Shown piece by piece: positions 40,545 through 47,651 of a stretch of DNA of 64,000 bases. Every line of letters starts with the position of its first letter. Within the stretch, counting starts at the first letter, position 1. This stretch comes from Leptolyngbya sp. FACHB-8 (GTDB taxonomy: Bacteria; Cyanobacteriota; Cyanobacteriia; Elainellales; Elainellaceae). A program made the translations under genes and the position numbers. The stretch is from assembly GCF_014695575.1 (NCBI RefSeq), contig NZ_JACJOO010000031.1, positions 1-64,000 of the forward strand. The letters run 5' to 3'. The notes beneath the pieces were generated by a model that worked only from the letters and a program-made list of their open reading frames with translations, did no database searches and was not told the origin of the DNA.

Positions 40545-40668
40545 AACCTCAGTTCGGGATAAGCTGAAGTGCTCATTTTGGCGTGCGCAAAGCGCACGCC
40601 AAAATGAGCGTTTTCGAGTGCCGCGCGTTGCGCGGCACTCGAAAACGCCCTTAACCCGAACTCAGGTT
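40545..40668. mobile_element. family A palindromic element, copy A2 (three-way junction)
   Basis: Inverted relative to A1. The outer arms AACCTCAGTTCGGGATAAG and CTTAACCCGAACTCAGGTT enclose two perfect hairpins, 40571-40609 with AAA loop and 40609-40647 with GTT loop. ACGA stands directly outside both ends. GAGTCATTTT (40514) and AAAATGACTC (40676) form a further outer inverted repeat. Stem changes relative to A1 occur in matched pairs (see findings). Confidence 0.82.
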
Positions 40669-40723
40669 ACGAAGAAAATGACTCTTAAAACCGCCTGAGC
40701 CGATGACCAGTCCTGTTGAACGC

Positions 40724-40756
40724 AAAAAGGTGCAGCATGTTACGCTGCACCTTTTT
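40724..40756 (-). terminator. rho-independent terminator of the petN operon
   Basis: On the minus strand AAAAAGGTGCAGC pairs with GCTGCACCTTTTT around loop TAACAT, ending in a T-run. It begins 22 bp past the stop of the 48-residue gene. Confidence 0.85.
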
Positions 40757-40777
40757 ATATAGACGGTTCTTAGGTAG

Positions 40778-40924
40778 CTACCGCTTACCCCGTCGCTCCT
40801 GATCTTGACGGCGGCGATCGCGCCAATCGATGGCGGTGAGATAAGCCACACCACCCGTAACCAGCAACATCAACAGCAGGGCAACTGTAGACAGAATAAT
40901 CAGAGGTGAGATCTCAATGGGCAT
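40778..40924 (-). CDS. small single-span membrane protein next to petN
   Basis: A 48-residue protein beginning MPIEISPLIILSTVALLLML. It has one transmembrane helix (about 7-31) and a highly basic, probably cytosolic tail WRDRRRQDQERRGKR. Start ATG at 40924 is 13 bp downstream of petN on the same strand and the terminator follows, so the two are an operon. I do not recognise a named photosynthetic subunit. Its position suggests, but does not prove, a role near the cytochrome b6f complex or another thylakoid complex. Confidence 0.6.
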   Translation of the reverse strand: MPIEISPLIILSTVALLLMLLVTGGVAYLTAIDWRDRRRQDQERRGKR

Positions 40925-40937
40925 TGGAAAGGCTCAT

Positions 40938-41027
40938 CTAGAAACCGTTACGTCCCCACACCACCATTGAAATGGAGAAGGTAAAAACGACCAGCAGCGA
41001 AACCCAGCCCAAGGTCAAGATATCCAT
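40938..41027 (-). CDS. petN: cytochrome b6f complex subunit PetN
   Basis: A 29-residue one-helix protein: [20 protein letters not shown] then MVVWGRNGF. PetN is the smallest cytochrome b6f subunit, needed for assembly and stability of the complex in the thylakoid membrane. Known PetN proteins are 29 residues and share [16 protein letters not shown] and the VVWGRNG end, so identification is nearly certain despite the tiny size. It heads a two-gene unit with the 48-residue protein. The 467-bp gap upstream contains the hairpin at 41135-41198 and the promoters of petN and the divergent TonB-like gene. Confidence 0.97.
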   Translation of the reverse strand: MDILTLGWVSLLVVFTFSISMVVWGRNGF

Positions 41028-41134
41028 AAGTGCAGTACCCAACTGACATAACACAGCGTTCATCGCCTATGATACCGCCTTTTGGATAGCCTTAGAGCCA
41101 GCCGCAACGATCCCATTATCCCTCTAAGAATCCG

Positions 41135-41198
41135 TTTGCAAGTCTTGGAAAGGGTTGATACTGCGTATGAAGCATCAACCCTTTCCAAGACTTGCAAA
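41135..41198. repeat. 25-bp perfect hairpin upstream of petN
   Basis: TTTGCAAGTCTTGGAAAGGG continues to TTGAT and pairs exactly with its complement. The loop ACTGCGTATGAAGC has a TGC...GCA extension around GTATGAA. It lies in the divergent gap. Further on, GCTTCCGC and GCGGAAGT form a weaker inverted repeat (41251-41278). Confidence 0.75.
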
Positions 41199-41493
41199 TC
41201 AGTTTTAAAGCCTATATAAATCTGCCAAATATAGCGTTACTTTGCTCGATGACATAGGTGCTTCCGCAACATCTGACAAAATAGCGGAAGTACCATCCTA
41301 ATGCGGAGAGATCAGCAGCGCAGCGTGCTAAATATCTCTTGCATCGAGTTAGGGTTGGCTACGGTCGTCAAACACCTGAAGGTGTGATTAGATGAAGGCA
41401 ATTTTTAGCGGGAAGGCAATTTTAATGGCGTAGAAGCTTATCGTGACAGCTTCGGTCGTGGCTAAGGTCTTCCAGGTTTTTGGGTGGTGAGGA

Positions 41494-42642
41494 ATGAGTC
41501 TTGCTCGAAAGTATCGCGTTCAGTTTGCGGCTCCCCGGGGCGATCGCATTCTGTTCTATTTAGTAACAGCTATAGCATTCCATGCTGGGGCTGGGGCTGC
41601 CGGATTTGTCGGTTGGCAAGAATGGCAAGCCACTGCTCCAGAGGCGATCGCCAGCACTCCCATTGAATTCATCTATATTGATGCTGACGATGATGCGTCT
41701 GTAGAAAATACCCCTCGACGAGCGCAATCTAATACCAAAGCTCAGGGTGAGCACCGGCCTAACTTACCGATTAATGCTGGGAAAGCAACCGCTGCTCCAC
41801 AAAAAGCAATTCTGGCTGAAGACGCTTCTAAACCCGTTAATGCGGCTACTCTCAACATCCCAGGAGAAGTGCGTCCAGCCCAAAATAACGTGCCCCCTCC
41901 GGCATCACAAACTCCGCCCGTCGAAGAAGCAAAAGCTGTAACAGCTGATGCACCCACGACCCCACCCCCTTTGGTCGCCCCATCCCTCTCTACACCGGTC
42001 CCAACGTTGCCCTCTGAGGTAGTGGTTTCTCCGAGCACGATTTCACCAGAACCTGAAGTTGATCCCGCTGCACAGCCTTTCCCATTGCCCGAACCGCCAG
42101 AAGTTCCCTCGCCGCAGGCGATATCAGAGGCTGAAACTTTAGAGGCGAGCGTCCCCACTGAAAGCGCCCCCGCAGACGCAACACCCGCCTCGGTAACCCA
42201 GCCTATCGCTGCGAACACAGGGTTAGAAGGAACACCGAACCCGGATTACACCAACCAGGACGGCCCCGTACAGGTTGCCGCCCAGCAGGATGAGTTACGG
42301 GGAGCCTACGCTGCCCAGGTCAATGCCCAAATTATTGCTCAGTGGGAACGAATTCCTTTGGATGTTAGCCGTCAGGCGATCGTTCGTTTGGAGGTCGACC
42401 GCCTGGGGAATTTGCGACAGGTGGCATTAACACAGCCCTCCGGTTCTGCTGCAGCCGATCAAGCCGCATTGGAGGCTGTGCGTAATACAGCACCCTTTCA
42501 AGCTTTTAATGATGAGATGACCGATGAGCGCTTGGGGATCAATATGACGTTCAATTACACCATCGCGACACCCACAACAGCTGCTACGCCATCAGGGAGG
42601 GAGGCCGCACCAATCGCCGCACCGCACCCGCAATCGGAATGA
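41494..42642 (+). CDS. TonB-like energy transducer
   Basis: A 382-residue protein with TonB architecture. An N-terminal membrane anchor (about 18-40, ILFYLVTAIAFHAGAG) is followed by a 230-residue Pro/Ala/Glu/Ser-rich periplasmic spacer. The C-terminal TonB domain has RLEVDRLGNLRQVALTQPSG, AALEAVRNTAPFQAF and ends near VTFNYTI-like MTFNYTI. It would carry proton-motive energy to outer-membrane receptors for iron or vitamin uptake. ExbB/ExbD genes are not beside it. Its 3' end overlaps the opposite 104-residue gene by 59 bp. Confidence 0.85.
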   Translation: MSLARKYRVQFAAPRGDRILFYLVTAIAFHAGAGAAGFVGWQEWQATAPEAIASTPIEFIYIDADDDASVENTPRRAQSNTKAQGEHRPNLPINAGKATAAPQKAILAEDASKPVNAATLNIPGEVRPAQNNVPPPASQTPPVEEAKAVTADAPTTPPPLVAPSLSTPVPTLPSEVVVSPSTISPEPEVDPAAQPFPLPEPPEVPSPQAISEAETLEASVPTESAPADATPASVTQPIAANTGLEGTPNPDYTNQDGPVQVAAQQDELRGAYAAQVNAQIIAQWERIPLDVSRQAIVRLEVDRLGNLRQVALTQPSGSAAADQAALEAVRNTAPFQAFNDEMTDERLGINMTFNYTIATPTTAATPSGREAAPIAAPHPQSE

Positions 42643-42898
42643 CGTCCGCCGCAGTTGGTACTTCCATGACGGCAACGGTGGGGATCACTTCCATAACAGG
42701 GGTAAGCGCTGGTTGATAGAGTAAATCTTCGTCTGTTTTAACGGAAGATTCAGCAAAACAGGGTGTCGCTAAAGGACACGCTTTCCATTGAGCCTGTACG
42801 GGAACCCCCAGCTGATGACAGTTACCGCCCCGACGCCCTTCAACCTGGTAATAAAGGCAATGACGGCATGCGGAAACTTTGGGAGAAATGCTGCTCAT
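42584..42898 (-). CDS. conserved Cys-rich small protein
   Basis: A 104-residue protein with five Cys in its first half: CRHC at 11 and 14, then Cys27, Cys41 and Cys47, spaced like a small metal or iron-sulfur site (KVSACRHCLYYQVEGRRGG and WKACPLATPCF). The C-terminal half is hydrophobic, Val/Ile/Pro-rich and probably flexible. Cyanobacterial homologues with this Cys pattern seem familiar but have no function I can name. It overlaps the tail of the TonB-like gene by 59 bp in antisense, and its last 19 codons share DNA with that protein's end. Confidence 0.65.
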   Translation of the reverse strand: MSSISPKVSACRHCLYYQVEGRRGGNCHQLGVPVQAQWKACPLATPCFAESSVKTDEDLLYQPALTPVMEVIPTVAVMEVPTAADVIPIAGAVRRLVRPPSLMA

Positions 42899-43403
42899 TG
42901 GAAGATTTGATAGTGGAGGAAGTACTCCTATTCTGCGTTGGGTTTCGATCGAAGTTTTCTATAAAAAACCCACTCAAGACCTTATTTTTGTAAGGGTTCT
43001 AGCGATCCCAAATAAAAAACAAGTTTTACATTCTCTTCCGTTTTCGGTTAATTAAAGACACAGAAAAAAAGCACTAGTTTTTCTGTAGTAGGTATTATCC
43101 TTTACAAACCTAAGAACCCTCTCATTCCAAGAGCAACTGATCGGGGATCATCGGAAACAGGAAGCCAGGAGTATGGAAAGAAATACAATCTTCCAGTAGG
43201 AATTTCCAGAGTTAAAAAACAATTTAGCGATCGCTTCCACCCAGAGATTGAGCTAATTTCACTTTTATTAGGCAAATTTTCGGATCCTCAAAAAATCTTC
43301 TTGGTGTAGTACCAGTAGCCCCAAGAAACCTCGGCAAAACCAAGCAGCAATCCAGCAAATACTTAGAATGACGCATCGACACCTTGCATCTTCTGTGGAA
43401 GTG
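42899..43403. other. non-coding, AT-rich gap
   Basis: About 500 bp with no recognised gene. It is AT-rich and contains several homopolymer runs. The promoter of the Cys-rich gene must lie near 42900-43050. No palindrome of the other families is seen before 43404. Confidence 0.4.
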
Positions 43404-43492
43404 CAGCAATTCTCATAGTGGGCTTTGAGGCCTGAAAACTGCTCACCTCAGGCGAGCGGTTTTCAGGCTTGATTCCAAAATAAGAACTGCTG
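43404..43492. mobile_element. family C element, one-arm copy C3 (89 bp)
   Basis: The ends CAGCAATTCTCA and AAGAACTGCTG match family C with two changes on the right. Only one hairpin remains, AGCCTGAAAACTGCTC and its complement, with loop ACCTCAGGC. Flanking GTGGAAGTG and ATGGGGGTA differ only by purine-purine changes and may be a worn 9-bp duplication. It is probably an old deletion copy. Confidence 0.65.
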
Positions 43493-43549
43493 ATGGGGGT
43501 AGCGGCACGGTTATGACTCCCACAAGGGCCTAGATTGACAGCTCAATGC

Positions 43550-43597
43550 CCCTGTGTTTGAGATGGAGGTGCTTGCACCTTCATCTCAAACACAGGG
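43550..43597. repeat. long hairpin between C3 and A3
   Basis: CCCTGTGTTTGAGATG and CATCTCAAACACAGGG are exact complements. The stem continues with AGGTGC/GCACCT after a one-base bulge on each side, and the loop is TT. Confidence 0.7.
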
Positions 43598-43630
43598 ACT
43601 GTATTTCTACCACCTAGAATTTATTCAAAA

Positions 43631-43731
43631 AACTAATTTTGGGAAGGCATGGCCCAACGCGCACATCAAAATGGGCTTTTCGAGGGGCGCTTTGCGCGCC
43701 CCTCGAAAAGCCCATATCCCAAACTCAGGTT
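43631..43731. mobile_element. family A element, worn copy A3
   Basis: The right end AAACTCAGGTT and hairpin 1 (43673-43713, 18-bp perfect stem GGGCTTTTCGAGGGGCGC) match A1 and A2. Hairpin 2 and the left end have decayed (CATGGCCCAACGCG, ATCAAAATGGGC). The stem retains pairing while its sequence differs from A1. Confidence 0.7.
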
Positions 43732-43810
43732 TGGTACAAAATTACGTAGGGCTACAAAGCACGCCCCTATAACGTTAAGAAGGCTTTGTCCACCCTGCCA
43801 ACATCTCAAG

Positions 43811-44413
43811 TTAAACGGATGGGTCGGGCACAGACTCATCCTTTGAAGCATTGTCTCCACCGGGAGCCCAAGCTTTTGCAGCACATAACGAGCAAACTGA
43901 CCAGCGCCGCAATTCCCCTTCTGGCGTAGGACAACGGCAGTCAGGGCACAGCGGCAAGTGTTGAGCGCGCGATCGCACTCGCCCTGCCCAAGCCTGAAAC
44001 GCTGTCGTCGCATCCTTCGAAGGAGCCGGAGGCACAATCACAGACCCCGGGCCGCTTGTACGGCTGGGATGTTGCTGCCAAATCTTTTGCGACTCGGAAG
44101 CGATCGTTTCTGCCCCGCCGTTATACCAGTGAGCTGTGGAGAAGCGAATATCTTTAACGGCTAAAGATAGCTGAGAGTTGAGCTTATCGAGAATACGCTG
44201 CCGCTCAAACATCAGGTTCTGTGCCCACACCGAACTACTGGTCGCTACCTGAAGTACATCCCGTTGCAACGCAATGGGACGAGTTTGGGCTGCAACCGCT
44301 GTTCCCACCACCTCGGGCCAGTGAGCCAGCAAGCGCTGAAACTGTTGCCGATGGTTCCAGGTGGGCTCCTGCTCAAAAGAACCTAGTACTTGGTGGAGCG
44401 ATCGCCACGCCAT
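43811..44413 (-). CDS. DUF721 (DciA-like) protein with C-terminal zinc-ribbon-like motif
   Basis: A 200-residue protein. The N-terminal 110 residues match DUF721: HQVLGSFEQEPTW, LAHWPEVVGTAVAAQTRPIAL and LQVATSSSVWAQNLMFERQRIL. DUF721 includes DciA, the helicase-loading factor of bacteria without DnaC, so a role in DnaB loading or a related nucleic-acid task is possible. The C-terminal 60 residues carry CPDCRCPTPEGEL and CSLCAAK, a four-Cys pair arrangement likely to bind zinc, preceded by a Ser/Pro-rich linker. Start ATG at 44413 is the only good choice. It stands alone. Confidence 0.8.
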   Translation of the reverse strand: MAWRSLHQVLGSFEQEPTWNHRQQFQRLLAHWPEVVGTAVAAQTRPIALQRDVLQVATSSSVWAQNLMFERQRILDKLNSQLSLAVKDIRFSTAHWYNGGAETIASESQKIWQQHPSRTSGPGSVIVPPAPSKDATTAFQAWAGRVRSRAQHLPLCPDCRCPTPEGELRRWSVCSLCAAKAWAPGGDNASKDESVPDPSV

Positions 44414-44709
44414 AAGATTTCCAAAACCTTCAATTCAAAATTGATTAACGAATCCCGAGTCTACCGATACCCTAGCCGACATCAATCGATACCAATCTAA
44501 CGTCAATTCATACTATCAACAGGACTCCTATGGCTTTACCAGATTTAGCGTAGTTGTGCTTTTTACTCGAACATTGTCCACTATATATGGTACAGCCACA
44601 CTAGTTATTAAATTTGCTAAAGAATTCGGTGATCCCCCTCTCTCACGGATCAAAAATGCTGCCTTCGAGTAGGCGTTCATTGATGGCAGGCTCACCCAAT
44701 ACGGTTACA
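44414..44709. other. non-coding gap upstream of the DUF721 gene
   Basis: About 300 bp, AT-rich, divergent between the DUF721 and SPOR-like genes, before the two hairpins at 44710 and 44786. No gene recognised; a promoter is expected near 44430-44520. Confidence 0.35.
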
Positions 44710-44752
44710 GCGGTGGGAGAGCTAAAGACTAAGTCCTCAGCTCTCCCACCGC
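44710..44752. repeat. 14-bp hairpin
   Basis: GCGGTGGGAGAGCT and AGCTCTCCCACCGC are exact complements with a 15-base loop. It lies in a divergent gap, so it is not a terminator of either neighbour. Confidence 0.6.
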
Positions 44753-44785
44753 CGCAACTCAAATGAACCTGGCTACAGTTCAGCT

Positions 44786-44870
44786 CAGGGCTTACGCAAG
44801 TCCGCTCTATCAGAGCATTAATGTTGGGTGTGCTTTTCACACGACACCCAACATTAATGCGTAAGTTCTG
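44786..44870. mobile_element. element E1 with direct repeat TCAGCT
   Basis: The ends CAGGGCTTACGCA and TGCGTAAGTTCTG are near-perfect inverted repeats (11 of 13). Inside, GCATTAATGTTGGGTGT forms a 17-bp hairpin with its complement. TCAGCT stands directly left of the element (44780-44785) and directly right (44871-44876), followed by a C that also begins the left end. It looks like a MITE-type insertion with a 6-7 bp duplication. Confidence 0.7.
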
Positions 44871-45159
44871 TCAGCTCTTAAAAGCAGTGGCCCCAGCGAT
44901 GCAGGCGCAACAATTTCCTACGTGCAATCAATCCTTAAACTGGACCGCTGACGGCTAGATTTGAGCTCCGAGGCTAGAAGTTCATACTGGTAGAGCCCGA
45001 CCTTCCAGTCTCGTTCTTGGCGAGAATTGCCGATTCAGACGAGTTCTACCCCTGACTTTATTAAAATTCGCTATTATTATCAGTCATCATCAATAGAATA
45101 GAGGGCATACCCCTCGACCCGGCTATACGTTGCGTCCTTCCATGGCAGGAGAAAGACCC

Positions 45160-46473
45160 ATGCCTCGCCGTCCATCCACTGATTCCGCTGCACCCCTGAC
45201 GGATCTACATCCAGTGCTTCAGACAACGCTGCACTGTATGGATGTGCGCCTGGAGGACGAACTGGCTCGCTATCGGCGTGCACGACGGCGATCGCCCGTC
45301 CAGTCTCGCTGGGGAGAAGGGCAGCCGATCACAGACCCCGGAGTCAGCGCGATCGAAGCCGCTCCTCCCGTTGCGGAGACTGCTGCGTTGGCGATCGCTC
45401 CAAACCTGGCTGCCAATCTACAACCTGAACCCAGTTTCACCGCTCCTCTAGCGCCCGAAGCTCCCTCCAAGCCCTTTACCCCTCCCCAAACCGAAGGATA
45501 TCCAGACTATTTGGAATCCTCTGAGCATTTGCTCCGTAGCCTGGCTGAAGACGAAGCTGAGCTGCGCACAGAGTCACAGTCAGCTCCTCGGTTGATGGAT
45601 ACGCTCCTGACTCCGCTTGGGGTAGGCTCCATGGTGCTACTGCTACTTTCCAGTGTGACCCTGGGGTACATCATGACCAACCCGAACGGACTGCCGTTCA
45701 CGAGCGCCAAAGCTCCAGCTAATGAGGTTGGCACAGCCGCTTCTACAACCCCAGACACAACCACCGCCAGCAATGAGCCCAGTTCCTTCTACCCAGACCT
45801 ATCAAGCGAAGAATTTCGTGATCTGAATTTGGACACCCTCAGCACACTGCCTGAGGATGGAACTTCCGAAGCCTCAACAACACCGAAACCTCCAACTGTC
45901 AACTCAAGCTCAGGGACGTCTGCGACTCCCCGCACTCCAACAGCAGCTCCCTCCATTGCTCCGAATACTGCTCGAGCAGCCCAGCCATCCCGAGCGGCCA
46001 GTTCTCCTTCAGCCAGTCGCCCGGCTGCATCTTCTCAACGCGCCAACACAGCTCCCGCTTCCCGGCCGGCAACCCCATCTCGCACCGCCAGCCGTCCGGC
46101 TCCAGCCGCATCTCCACGCCCTACAACCCGGCCCTCGGTTGCTGCCCGTCCAGCTTCTCGCCCGGCACCCGCTGCTTCCCGTCCGGCTCCATCCCCTGCT
46201 GCCTCTCGTCCGGCACCGTCACGACCGGCACCTACAGTAGCAGCCGCCCCATCGCGGCCATCCGCCTATTACTATGTCGTGACAGACTATACAGGCGATC
46301 GCAGCCTGGAGTCAGCTCGCCGTGCTGTAGGCGACGCTTATGTGCGCAACTTTGAGATTGGTGCGGTTGTCCAGTTTGGAGCATTTCAGGAAGAAGGCCG
46401 CGCCGAATCCCTACTTCAGGATTTGCAACAGCAAGGTATCCGAGCCAGAATCTATCGGGCTGAATCCAATTAG
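45160..46473 (+). CDS. membrane-anchored Pro/Ala/Ser-rich protein with SPOR-like C-terminus
   Basis: A 437-residue protein from the ATG at 45160 (MPRRPSTDSAAPLTDLHPVL), chosen for GCAGGAGAAAG directly upstream; an in-frame TTG at 45130 is less likely. The N-terminal 150 residues are cytosolic and contain ELARYRRARRR. One membrane helix (LGVGSMVLLLLSSVTLGYIM) lies near 150-170. A 180-residue low-complexity linker of Ala, Pro, Ser, Thr and Arg follows, with RPA repeats. The last 80 residues (VQFGAFQEEGRAESLLQDLQ, RARIYRAE) resemble a SPOR domain, which binds denuded peptidoglycan glycans at division sites. It ends 2 bp before the kinase gene, so they form an operon. Confidence 0.72.
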   Translation: MPRRPSTDSAAPLTDLHPVLQTTLHCMDVRLEDELARYRRARRRSPVQSRWGEGQPITDPGVSAIEAAPPVAETAALAIAPNLAANLQPEPSFTAPLAPEAPSKPFTPPQTEGYPDYLESSEHLLRSLAEDEAELRTESQSAPRLMDTLLTPLGVGSMVLLLLSSVTLGYIMTNPNGLPFTSAKAPANEVGTAASTTPDTTTASNEPSSFYPDLSSEEFRDLNLDTLSTLPEDGTSEASTTPKPPTVNSSSGTSATPRTPTAAPSIAPNTARAAQPSRAASSPSASRPAASSQRANTAPASRPATPSRTASRPAPAASPRPTTRPSVAARPASRPAPAASRPAPSPAASRPAPSRPAPTVAAAPSRPSAYYYVVTDYTGDRSLESARRAVGDAYVRNFEIGAVVQFGAFQEEGRAESLLQDLQQQGIRARIYRAESN

Positions 46474-46475
46474 CA

Positions 46476-47570
46476 ATGTCCAAGTTAGCTCTGGGTTCCC
46501 GGCTGTTTCTGTCCCACCTGCTGGTTACACTGCTGGGAACCCTTACGCTGGTAGTGATCAGCAAAATTTCATCTCCCCGGTACTTTATCCTGTACCTTGA
46601 GCGAATTCAGGGACGGGAGATTGTCGTGGGGCCATTTCGCCGAGACCTGATACAGGGGTTTCAGTATGCCTGGAACCGGGGAGCCTTCTGGTCTGTGGTG
46701 GTAGGTGCCAGCACAGCAGGCATTTTGAGTTATCTAGTTTCAAAGCGGATTGTGCAACCGCTGATCCAAATGGAGGAAATCACCAAGAAGTTTGCGGCTG
46801 GAAACTTACAAGAGCGACTGCCTTCTCAAGAAATTCCTGAGCTCGATCAGCTTGCCAGCAGTTTTAACCGTATGGCGGCGGGGTTGCAGGGGGTCGAGCA
46901 GCGGCGGCGAGATCTCGTCACGGATTTGAGCCACGAACTGCGTACTCCCCTGACCGTTATTGAAGGCTATTTGGAAGGCATGGGCGACGGTACTCTGGAG
47001 GCATCGCCGGAGCTATACCAGCTCCTATCGAAGGAAACGAACCGGATGCGGCGGCTGGTCAATGACTTACAGGAGTTATCCAAAATTGAGGCAGGCTACC
47101 TCCCCATCGACTCTCAGCCCACGGCCCTCTACCCCATCTTGCAGTCTGTCGTGCAGCGCTTTTCGGATCAACTGGTAGAGAATGAAAAGCTTACCCTACA
47201 TCTGGATGAGCCGCTGGATTTGCCCCTCGTCCGGGGAGACATGGTTCGCATTGAACAGATTCTGGTCAACTTGATCAGCAATGCCATGCGCTACACTCCG
47301 CAGGGAACAATTCACGTAACCGCCTGGGAAGAAGGCGATCGCGTCTGGACAGCTATCAGTGATACTGGTATCGGTATTGCCCCCGAAGATCTCCCTCACA
47401 TTTTTGAACGGTTTTGGCGATCAGATCGATCGCGCGATCGCAACTCTGGCGGTACCGGCGTCGGCCTCGCCATTTGCCGCCGTCTGGTGGAATTGCAGAA
47501 CGGCACCATTGAGGTAGAAAGCCAGTTAGGAAGGGGAAGCGTGTTTCGGTTTTCGTTGCCCATGGCTTGA
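46476..47570 (+). CDS. HAMP sensor histidine kinase
   Basis: A 364-residue membrane kinase. Two transmembrane helices (about 9-28 and 68-90) bracket a short extracytoplasmic loop of about 40 residues. HAMP (IVQPLIQMEEITKKFAAGNL) and the phosphoacceptor helix SHELRTPLTVIEGYLEGMG follow, with His near 153. ATPase motifs LVNLISNAMRYTP, ISDTGIGIAPEDL, FERFWRSDRSR and GTGVGLAICRRLVELQNG are complete. It follows the SPOR-like gene by 2 bp, so that protein may be its sensor partner. No response regulator follows; its tail faces murE across a terminator. Confidence 0.93.
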   Translation: MSKLALGSRLFLSHLLVTLLGTLTLVVISKISSPRYFILYLERIQGREIVVGPFRRDLIQGFQYAWNRGAFWSVVVGASTAGILSYLVSKRIVQPLIQMEEITKKFAAGNLQERLPSQEIPELDQLASSFNRMAAGLQGVEQRRRDLVTDLSHELRTPLTVIEGYLEGMGDGTLEASPELYQLLSKETNRMRRLVNDLQELSKIEAGYLPIDSQPTALYPILQSVVQRFSDQLVENEKLTLHLDEPLDLPLVRGDMVRIEQILVNLISNAMRYTPQGTIHVTAWEEGDRVWTAISDTGIGIAPEDLPHIFERFWRSDRSRDRNSGGTGVGLAICRRLVELQNGTIEVESQLGRGSVFRFSLPMA

Positions 47571-47594
47571 GGACGGGCTGAAAGTTTTTTTAAC

Positions 47595-47635
47595 AAAAGG
47601 AGTGGGGCGGCGTGTTGCGCCGCCCCACTCCTTTT
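47595..47635. terminator. bidirectional hairpin terminator, kinase / murE
   Basis: AAAAGGAGTGGGGCGGCG and its complement form an 18-bp stem with loop TGTTG. A/T-rich stem ends give each strand a short T-run. It sits between the kinase stop and the murE stop. Confidence 0.8.
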
Positions 47636-47651
47636 CTCCCAAAGTTCTCTC

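Noticed and set aside
41742-42218. 158-residue Gly/Ser-rich frame antisense to the TonB-like gene
   Set aside because: It mirrors the Pro/Ala-rich spacer codons on the other strand, which gives false open frames.
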